Source: Prevotella sp. UBA4341 (GTDB lineage Bacteria > Bacteroidota > Bacteroidia > Bacteroidales > Bacteroidaceae). From it: a DNA stretch of 20,857 nucleotides. Shown piece by piece: positions 16,573 to 20,857 of this stretch. A program made the position numbers and the translations under genes. The stretch lies in the NCBI GenBank assembly GCA_002393705.1, contig DGTH01000155.1, positions 1 to 20,857 on the forward strand, given 5' to 3'. The first letter of the stretch is position 1. Every line of letters begins with the position of its first letter. The notes under the pieces are model-generated. The model was given only the letters and a program-made list of their open reading frames with translations. It was not told where the DNA came from and did no database searches.

Positions 16573-16970
16573 AGGTAGGGTGCAAAAGCTTTGTTATAGT
16601 CTTCGCTGTCGCCCAGCCTGCCGTTAATGAGGCTCACCAGTGTGATGTCGCCACGGAAGCAGAGCGTCTCGTCTTTGGCGCGGAAGAGGTCCTGGTGGAA
16701 TATGTACTTAATGCCTTGTTTCTCTAACCAGAGACGCGATATGACCACGTCGTCGGGCCGCAACGGCACCTTATACTGCAACTGCATGCGGGCCACCACG
16801 GCATCGACGCCCTTGGCGTGCAGCTCGGCGAAGCTCAGTCCGCACTGCTGCAGAAAGAGGTGGCGCGTATGTTCGCAGTAGTGCACGTAGTTGGCGTTGT
16901 TCACTATTCCTTCAATGTCGCACTCGTAGTCGCGGACTTCCATTCTTGTTTCAAACACGTACTTCTTCAT
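16569..16970 (-). CDS. Acyl-CoA thioesterase of the hotdog (4HBT/YbgC) family
   Basis: The 133-residue product is a single hotdog domain of usual length. The active-site segment CDIEGIVNNANYVHYCEHTR (17-36) fits the YbgC/FadM pattern with Asp18 as catalytic acid; LQYKVPLRPDDVV (64-76) is the central strand pair. Such proteins cleave short or hydroxylated acyl-CoA or acyl-ACP thioesters in the cytoplasm. It starts 14 bases after the DUF2851 stop, with a 9-base-period repeat in between, and its stop overlaps the dprA start (ATGA type), so it belongs to the same transcript. The acyl substrate is unknown. Confidence 0.88.
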   Translation of the reverse strand: MKKYVFETRMEVRDYECDIEGIVNNANYVHYCEHTRHLFLQQCGLSFAELHAKGVDAVVARMQLQYKVPLRPDDVVISRLWLEKQGIKYIFHQDLFRAKDETLCFRGDITLVSLINGRLGDSEDYNKAFAPYL

Positions 16971-16980
16971 TGTTCTTATG

Positions 16981-17015
16981 GGGCTAATGAGGCTTATTAG
17001 TCTTATGGGCCTTCA
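16981..17015. repeat. 9-base-period tandem element, copy 2
   Basis: The plus strand reads GGGCTAATG, AGGCTTATT, AGTCTTATG, then GGCCTTCA. It covers the last ten codons of the DUF2851 gene (KAHKTNKPH) and reaches to within 11 bases of the thioesterase ATG. It shares the TGAAGGCC edge (minus strand) and period with the copy at 499-543. Confidence 0.7.
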
Positions 17016-18297
17016 GGTACTCGTAGCCTATTCGGCAGCGCAGACAGTCCTTGCGGTCGCAGTACTCCTTCTTCAGCTGAATGAGGGCCTGCGAGTCGCC
17101 GGCGTTCCTGACCTCCAGACCGCACTCGCGCCACATGCGGATAATGTGGTTGTTCTCTGCACGCAGCTCCTCCAGGAAGTCGAAGGCCCGGTCGCAGAGC
17201 TGCTCCTTCATGGCGTGCCGACCGTAGGCAAATAGCATGGGGATGGCCGTATTAATCATCAGCAGGTTCAGCGAGAAGGGCGAGAGGTTCTTGCCGTTCT
17301 GGTGGCTGGTGGAGCCAAAGGTGTAGTGGGTCTCCCAGTAGGGCGTGACGTGGGTACGCAGCATGTCCTGCATCTGCCTGACGGTCTCACACTCTATGAG
17401 TCTGGACAGCGAAGCCTTACGCTCGTAGTAGAGGTTGGCCAGCTGCGATATGCGGATGTGGGGGAAGTTCTGCGGCCTGAGTCTCAGGAATCGCCACTGG
17501 CTGCTGTCCATAGGCGTGAGCGAGAACTTGTGGGCCAGGTAGAGATACTCATTGCGCAGACGGGCCAGGTAACCCTCGTTCAGGGCGTCCTTCTGGTACT
17601 GCGCGGGCACGGTGTCCAGCTCTAAGAGTCCGGCCTGTCCCATGAAGATGGCCTCTATCTGGAACAGGTCGTCCCTGTGCTTGCCCACGGCCTGCAGGGG
17701 CACGTGGTAGGCCCACTGCTCGAAGGCCTCGCCGTTGATGCCGAAACCGTAGTTGCGGGCCAGCGTCACGAAGTAAGCATCCTCCCAACTGCCGTTGCAG
17801 CGGTCGGCCCGTCGGCGAATGTCGTCGGTCTTACGCTCCAGCCGCTCCGTCTGCAGGGCGGCCATCCAGGCGTGCACGGTGAGCCGCGAGAGGTCGGGAA
17901 TAATGCGGTAGCAGGGCGGGTACTGGTCGGTCTTGAGCAGTTCCTCGTAGTTCTGCCTCACCTCCACCGGCACGTCTAACTGCAACTGTGGCACGAGCTG
18001 CCCCTCAGTGGTCTTGACCTCGCTGTCTATGACGCCTGCCACGTGGAGCACCACGTTGTCATAGGCCGAGTCGTGGTCGTGGCCGTGCTGGTACCAGTCG
18101 CTCGAGCGGTCGTGTATCTCGACGTTGCCCACCCAGAGAGTTCCGTCTATCTTCACCTTGGCGTTGAAGAAGTCGGGCCCCGAGTTGCGGTTGTGCAGCC
18201 CCACATCGATGACCTCTACCCTTCGGCCGTCGGTCGTGGTGAGCTCATGCAGGGGGAACAGTTTGTGTTTCCAGACGTAGTGTAGCAGTATCTCCAT
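16984..18297 (-). CDS. DUF2851 family protein with C-terminal cysteine cluster
   Basis: The 437-residue product begins MEILLHYVWKHKLFP and contains VEVIDVGLHNRNSGPDFFNA (about 28-47), WVGNVEIHDRSSDWYQHGH (about 55-73) and DNVVLHVAG, which I recognise as the DUF2851 family of Bacteroidetes. Conserved acidic and His positions (GPDF, EIH, SDWYQHGHD) resemble a nuclease-like core, but this is only an impression. Near the C-terminus Cys413, Cys418 and Cys421 form CDRKDCLRC, a likely metal or Fe-S site. No signal peptide is seen. The last ten codons are made of a 9-base-period repeat. It heads the operon DUF2851, thioesterase, dprA, dusB. Function unknown. Confidence 0.87.
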   Translation of the reverse strand: MEILLHYVWKHKLFPLHELTTTDGRRVEVIDVGLHNRNSGPDFFNAKVKIDGTLWVGNVEIHDRSSDWYQHGHDHDSAYDNVVLHVAGVIDSEVKTTEGQLVPQLQLDVPVEVRQNYEELLKTDQYPPCYRIIPDLSRLTVHAWMAALQTERLERKTDDIRRRADRCNGSWEDAYFVTLARNYGFGINGEAFEQWAYHVPLQAVGKHRDDLFQIEAIFMGQAGLLELDTVPAQYQKDALNEGYLARLRNEYLYLAHKFSLTPMDSSQWRFLRLRPQNFPHIRISQLANLYYERKASLSRLIECETVRQMQDMLRTHVTPYWETHYTFGSTSHQNGKNLSPFSLNLLMINTAIPMLFAYGRHAMKEQLCDRAFDFLEELRAENNHIIRMWRECGLEVRNAGDSQALIQLKKEYCDRKDCLRCRIGYEYLKAHKTNKPH

Positions 18298-18325
18298 GGG
18301 GTTCTACTCGTTCTTTTCCATTTTT

Positions 18326-18449
18326 CTAAAGTTACTGACCCCCACCCCTGCCCCATCCCTACAAGGGAGGGGAGTAGCTGCCGCCCACTTATCCGTAGGC
18401 ATTCCCCTCCCTTGTAGGGGAGGGGCAGGGGTGGGGTCAGTATTGTTAG
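18326..18449. repeat. Large C/G-rich inverted repeat upstream of the DUF2851 gene
   Basis: Arms 18326-18373 and 18403-18449 are reverse complements over about 47 bases with few mismatches and one indel; the core of the left arm includes ACCCCTGCCCC, then CTACAAGGGAGGGGA. The loop (18374-18402) is 29 bases. The left outer edge overlaps the probable -7 box of the DUF2851 gene. Either strand of transcript would form a very stable hairpin, so it may also stop transcription between the divergent units. Confidence 0.85.
18327..18334 (-). promoter_or_regulatory. Possible -7 box of the DUF2851-dusB operon
   Basis: The minus strand reads TAACTTTA, one mismatch to TAnnTTTG, 30 bases before ATG 18297. 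Its upstream -33 region would fall wholly inside the large inverted repeat. Confidence 0.4.
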
Positions 18450-18476
18450 TTGCTGCAAAATTACAAATAAGCGAAG

Positions 18477-18504
18477 AGAAAACCAAATATTCTCTTGGTT
18501 TTCT
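18477..18504. promoter_or_regulatory. Perfect 10-base dyad overlapping a -33 box
   Basis: AGAAAACCAA (18477-18486) and TTGGTTTTCT (18495-18504) are exact reverse complements around eight bases. The right arm contains the TTGG that serves as -33 box of the promoter ending at 18525, a usual place for a repressor site. Confidence 0.45.
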
Positions 18505-18525
18505 TAGGAAAATTTTGTACCTTTG
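18495..18525 (+). promoter_or_regulatory. Promoter TTGG-N19-TACCTTTG facing the 18.5 kb non-coding region
   Basis: TTGG at 18495-18498 is followed after 19 bases by TACCTTTG at 18518-18525, an exact -7 box. The expected start lies near 18530. The same arrangement with the same spacing recurs before queH. Confidence 0.6.
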
Positions 18526-18791
18526 CAACGTGGTATGGAGTGAGGACTTCACCACCAAGCGTAAAACGACCACAACAGAAACAATCCCGACGGCGTACGC
18601 CGTCAGTAAGGGCACCGCCCGCTGTCACTTCCGACGGCGGGCGGCGTTCGTTCTGACAGCGGCCGCCGTCAGTGAGTCAGCCGGCACCTTTCGGCCAGTC
18701 ACCCCGGGGCAAACTGCCCGAGAGCCGGCAGCTTGCGAAGCGTTTGCTTACGGCTAAGCACCGGCCTCACCGCAGATTTCTTGACGTTTGC
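18526..18791 (+). other. GC-rich structured stretch without a convincing gene
   Basis: This stretch follows a good promoter but holds no gene that I recognise. It contains a 16-base perfect palindrome GACGGCGTACGCCGTC (18589-18604), two overlapping and mutually exclusive stems (CCGCCCG with CGGGCGG, and CCGCTGTCA with TGACAGCGG) between about 18615 and 18662, and a direct repeat GCCGTCAGTRAG. It could be a structured RNA, a long queH leader, or a decayed gene or element. One open frame through it is listed separately. Confidence 0.4.
18530..18757 (+). CDS. Doubtful small ORF with GTG start, 75 residues
   Basis: A GTG at 18530 lies four bases after a perfect -7 box, the same leaderless geometry as queH and the HhH gene. 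The frame encodes a basic, Thr- and Ala-rich product (VVWSEDFTTKRKTTTT at the start, HFRRRAAFVL in the middle) that resembles no family I know. The frame was already open far upstream, through the inverted repeat, so openness alone is no evidence in such GC-rich DNA, and there is no ribosome binding site. I list it only because of the promoter position; a non-coding RNA is as likely. Confidence 0.15.
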   Translation: MVWSEDFTTKRKTTTTETIPTAYAVSKGTARCHFRRRAAFVLTAAAVSESAGTFRPVTPGQTAREPAACEAFAYG

Positions 18792-18822
18792 TTGGCCGTG
18801 TCGGCAGAAATGCGTACCTTTG
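18792..18822 (+). promoter_or_regulatory. Promoter of queH, TTGG-N19-TACCTTTG
   Basis: TTGG (18792-18795) and TACCTTTG (18815-18822) are 19 bases apart. The -7 box ends five bases before ATG 18828, so the queH message should be leaderless or nearly so. This fixes the start at 18828 instead of upstream in-frame codons. Confidence 0.65.
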
Positions 18823-18827
18823 CCCCT

Positions 18828-19403
18828 ATGGAAGAAACAATCAACGAAGTACTGCTGCACGCCTGCTGCGCCCCTTGCTCGTCGGCCATCGTCGAGTGGA
18901 TGCTCGCCCACGACGTACGGCCTACCATATTCTATTACAACCCCAACATCTTTCCGCTCGAGGAGTACGAAATCCGCAAGCAGGAGAGCAAGCGCCACGC
19001 CGAGAGCCTGGGCATCACGTGGATAGACGGCGACTACCGTCACGACGAGTGGCAGCAGGCCGTCAGCGGACTGGAGCAGGAGCCCGAACGGGGCCGCCGC
19101 TGCCAGCAGTGCTTCGCGCTGCGCCTGCTGGCCACGGCCCGCAAAGCCCGCGAACTGGGCATTGAGCACTTTGCCACCACGCTGGCCTCAAGCCGCTGGA
19201 AGAGTCTGGAGCAGATAGAGCGGGCCGGACTGCAAGCCCAGCAGGCCGTCAGCGGCACCACCTTCTGGGCCAGGAACTGGCGCAAGGGCGGCTTGCAGGA
19301 ACGGCGTAACCAGCTGCTGCGCGAGTACGGCTTCTACAACCAGCTGTATTGCGGCTGCGAATACTCCATAAGAAAAGAACAACATTCAACTCAAGCTACC
19401 TGA
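18828..19403 (+). CDS. queH: Epoxyqueuosine reductase QueH
   Basis: The 191-residue product carries the QueH cysteine pattern: LLHACCAPCSSAIVEWM (residues 9-25; Cys13, Cys14, Cys17), RCQQCFALRL (Cys92, Cys95) and LYCGCEYSI (Cys175, Cys177). QueH catalyses the last step of queuosine synthesis, reduction of epoxyqueuosine in tRNA, using a 4Fe-4S cluster and a further iron; it replaces QueG. YYNPNIFPLEEYEIRKQE (36-53) is typical of the family. I chose ATG 18828 because the -7 box ends just before it and homology begins at once. The membrane protein gene follows after four bases, so both share a transcript. DusB, another tRNA modifier, is encoded nearby but in a different operon. Confidence 0.93.
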   Translation: MEETINEVLLHACCAPCSSAIVEWMLAHDVRPTIFYYNPNIFPLEEYEIRKQESKRHAESLGITWIDGDYRHDEWQQAVSGLEQEPERGRRCQQCFALRLLATARKARELGIEHFATTLASSRWKSLEQIERAGLQAQQAVSGTTFWARNWRKGGLQERRNQLLREYGFYNQLYCGCEYSIRKEQHSTQAT

Positions 19404-19407
19404 ATCT

Positions 19408-19995
19408 ATGGAACAGCTCTTTACCGAACGCGTCATGCAAAGCCCCGACGGCAAGTACCGCTGGGCCCGTAGCGTAAACCTATTGACCAACATGAGCATC
19501 TTTCTGCACCTGATGAAGGTGCTCACCCTCGTGGCGCTCGGCGTACTGCTGGGGGTTTTGTTCATCATGCTTACCAGCGGGGGCCTCACGCTGATCCGGG
19601 CCGTCGCGGGCTTCTTCATTGCGCTGTCCGTGGCCTGGGGCGTCGGCCTGCTGAGCTACATCATCTACTGCTACATACGCGGAGGCAGCTTCATGTCGTA
19701 CTACACCATGGACGAGAACGGAATCAGCGAGTTGTTTGCCCCCCATCGCAAGGAGGACATCGAGAATATCGGAATCACCCCCGGATTGGCCGGTTTTACT
19801 CCCGTCCGGGCAACGAACCATAAAACGGACACGACCGTACGCTTCGAGCAGGTTCGCAGCCTGAAGTATCGCCAAGCTCTGGGCCACATCAAGCTGAGCA
19901 TGGGCCTCGAGGCCCTGCGCGTCTATGTGCCTGAGGAAGACTTCGCCTTCGTGAGCAACTTCCTCGCGGAGCATTGTCCGAGAGTAAGAGGATAG
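19408..19995 (+). CDS. Two-helix membrane protein of unknown function (PH-like C-terminal part possible)
   Basis: The 195-residue product has a short N-terminal soluble part (QSPDGKYRWARSVNLLTN), two hydrophobic helices at about 37-56 and 63-90 joined by SGGLTLIR, and a soluble C-terminal region of about 100 residues. The latter alternates strands (YYTMDENGISELF, TTVRFEQVRSLKYRQALGHI, LEALRVYVPEEDFAFVSNFL) and ends with a helix, reminiscent of bacterial PH-like domains; I cannot confirm this. It starts four bases after the queH stop, so it is cotranscribed, and ends five bases before the convergent WbqC-like gene. No link to queuosine is evident from its residues. Confidence 0.8.
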   Translation: MEQLFTERVMQSPDGKYRWARSVNLLTNMSIFLHLMKVLTLVALGVLLGVLFIMLTSGGLTLIRAVAGFFIALSVAWGVGLLSYIIYCYIRGGSFMSYYTMDENGISELFAPHRKEDIENIGITPGLAGFTPVRATNHKTDTTVRFEQVRSLKYRQALGHIKLSMGLEALRVYVPEEDFAFVSNFLAEHCPRVRG

Positions 19996-19999
19996 GCTA

Positions 20000-20701
20000 C
20001 TAAAGATAGAAAATGCTTTCCGGACCCATGTTGAACAGCAGGTCCAGAATGCTCAGGTCTGGCTGGAAGCCATGCTTGTGGGCGAAGACCTGGTAGTACT
20101 CTTTGTTGAGTGAAGAGTGAAGAGTGAAGAGTGAAGAATTCCCTACCGGACTCCCAACTTCGGCGGTAGCAAATTCTTCACTCTTCACTCTTAACTCTTC
20201 ACTCCTGCGGATGTCCAGCAGTTCGCACATTTTCCGGATGATGCAGAAGTTCAGGTCGTAAAGGAACTCGTAGTCTTGCTCGAAGAAAGGGCGGATGTCG
20301 TCTTCGTAAAACTCAAAGAAGGGGCTCTCGCTGTAAGCCGACTGCAGCGCATTCCAGTGTACGCGGCGCCACGAGCCGTGCTGGCTGATACGCACGTCGC
20401 GGATAGAATTTCGGCTGACGAAATCAGTTTTTCGAGGTGCGAGGTGCGAGGTGCGAGGTGCGAAATTAGTGTCTGCCCCTGAAGTATTCTCGCACCTCGC
20501 ACCTCGTAAACCGTAAACCGAGCTATGCTCCACGGGCACCGTGAGCGTCTGCAGCCCATTGGCCGTGGCTATGACGCAACGGTTGCGCGTGGTCTGCTTC
20601 GTGTATGGCTCGCTGTCGTCGAGCACGGCGTGGTCGGCGCGGTACAGCTGCCGGTACCAAGATATGGGGCCAAAGTAAGTTGTATGCAAAAGTGCCGTCA
20701 T
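20000..20701 (-). CDS. WbqC-like family protein carrying two in-frame repeat insertions
   Basis: The 233-residue product has the WbqC-like pattern: LLHTTYFGPISWYRQLYRAD (residues 4-23), KQTTRNRCVIATANGLQTLT (35-54), RDVRISQHGSWRRVHWNALQ (101-120), SPFFEFYEDDIRPFF (126-140) and FQPDLSILDLLFNMGPESI (212-230). Members occur in O-antigen and other clusters; their reaction is not settled. Residues 61-90 and 166-198 break the conserved pattern and are encoded by two heptamer-based hairpins, yet the frame stays open, so the protein is longer than I would expect for the family by roughly these lengths. Its ATG overlaps the stop of the signal peptidase-like gene upstream (ATGA), implying coupling. Confidence 0.87.
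   Translation of the reverse strand: MTALLHTTYFGPISWYRQLYRADHAVLDDSEPYTKQTTRNRCVIATANGLQTLTVPVEHSSVYGLRGARCENTSGADTNFAPRTSHLAPRKTDFVSRNSIRDVRISQHGSWRRVHWNALQSAYSESPFFEFYEDDIRPFFEQDYEFLYDLNFCIIRKMCELLDIRRSEELRVKSEEFATAEVGSPVGNSSLFTLHSSLNKEYYQVFAHKHGFQPDLSILDLLFNMGPESIFYL
20108..20204. repeat. Heptamer hairpin 1 inside the WbqC-like gene (GAGTGAA type)
   Basis: Four GAGTGAA units (20108-20135) face four TTCACTC-type units (20177-20204). Including the inner GAATT/AATTC edge the arms 20108-20140 and 20172-20204 pair over 33 bases with one mismatch. The 31-base loop holds a further stem, CTACCG (20143-20148) with CGGTAG (20164-20169). The gene frame passes through without a stop. Confidence 0.85.
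20433..20520. repeat. Heptamer hairpin 2 inside the WbqC-like gene (CGAGGTG type)
   Basis: Four CGAGGTG units (20433-20460) are followed, after 26 loop bases, by two CACCTCG units (20493-20506) and then two units TAAACCG (20507-20520) of a different sequence but the same length. The perfect stem is 17 bases (20447-20463 with 20490-20506). It encodes residues 61-90 of the WbqC-like protein. Confidence 0.85.
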
Positions 20702-20857
20702 GGATAGCAGAGGAAACGGTCGCTGCGCCAGCCGTCGAATAACGACGCACCCGGCTCGTGACTATATATAATAAGGTATGCACGCCCGATGATGTGGTCT
20801 TCAGGGACGAGCAGCAAGCCAGCCCTGTCCCTCTGGGAGCGCGGAGTGCCTACAGGC
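20698..20857 (-). CDS. lepB: Signal peptidase I-like protein, C-terminal fragment (gene runs off the window)
   Basis: The minus-strand frame enters from the right edge and ends with TGA at 20698-20700, which overlaps the WbqC-like ATG. The 52 visible residues include LLLVPEDHIIGRAYLIIYSH and end FDGWRSDRFLCYP; VPEDHIIGRA is the segment that follows box E in signal peptidase I. The box before it reads SQRDRAGLLL where an active enzyme normally has S-x-D-S-R-x-W-G, so most conserved positions are lost. Bacteroidetes often carry a second, divergent signal peptidase gene beside lepB, and this may be that copy. The catalytic Ser and Lys lie outside the window. Confidence 0.7.
   Translation of the reverse strand, partial: PVGTPRSQRDRAGLLLVPEDHIIGRAYLIIYSHEPGASLFDGWRSDRFLCYP

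Noticed and set aside
15388..16578. Open frame of 396 codons antisense to dprA
   Set aside because: DprA on the other strand has all family motifs; the antisense product is low-complexity Val/Leu/His-rich and starts within the inverted repeat.
18326..18449. Pair of intrinsic terminators
   Set aside because: The hairpin is far larger than an intrinsic terminator, has no T tract after either arm, and lies at gene starts, so I call it a repeat; an effect on readthrough remains possible.
20108..20520. Possible CRISPR array in the WbqC-like gene
   Set aside because: The units are only seven bases, adjoin without spacers, and there are no cas genes; they are tandem and inverted microrepeats.
1..20857. 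Transposase, integrase, tRNA or rRNA genes
   Set aside because: None of the frames shows transposase or integrase motifs, and I saw no tRNA cloverleaf or rRNA sequence; a tRNA search program would be needed to be certain.

Overview
The window looks like chromosomal DNA of a Prevotella-type Bacteroidales bacterium. The evidence is promoter boxes of the Bacteroidetes form TAnnTTTG close to start codons, families typical of the phylum (DUF3737, DUF4294, DUF2851, WbqC-like, type II glutaminyl cyclase), a T9SS-like C-terminal tail, and a xylan cluster laid out like xynABDE of Prevotella bryantii. Both edges cut genes: an OPT-family transporter at the left and a signal peptidase I-like protein at the right.

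Layout. (1) 1-4230, all on the minus strand and tightly packed: DUF4294, a glutaminyl cyclase-like M28 lipoprotein, DUF3737 beta-helix protein, MalY/PatB aminotransferase, OPT transporter. (2) 4335-6326 plus: exported HhH protein with a barrel-like C-terminal part. (3) 6340-10469 minus: xylan operon, in transcription order GPH symporter, GH10 xylanase, GH43, and an ECF sigma factor whose start overlaps the GH43 stop. (4) 10655-14403 plus, divergent from the symporter: SGNH acetylesterase and a secreted CotH-family protein. Together (3) and (4) form a compact xylo-oligosaccharide deacetylation, cleavage and uptake locus without SusC/SusD in view. (5) 14377-18297 minus: DUF2851, thioesterase, dprA, dusB, partly overlapping. 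(6) 18298-18827: 530 bases without a convincing gene, holding a large inverted repeat, two matching promoters, a dyad and a GC-rich structured stretch. (7) 18828-19995 plus: queH and a two-helix membrane protein. (8) 20000-20857 minus: WbqC-like protein and the tail of a signal peptidase I-like gene.

The most unusual content is a set of small repeats with no annotated function. Heptamer tandem arrays occur at five places with different unit sequences but the same 7-base period. Two of them form hairpins inserted in frame inside the WbqC-like gene, one makes the linker of the CotH protein, and two lie between genes. A separate 9-base-period element sits at the 3' end of two unrelated genes, and C-rich inverted repeats flank or enter dusB and the DUF2851 promoter. 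I found no transposase, tRNA, rRNA or CRISPR array.
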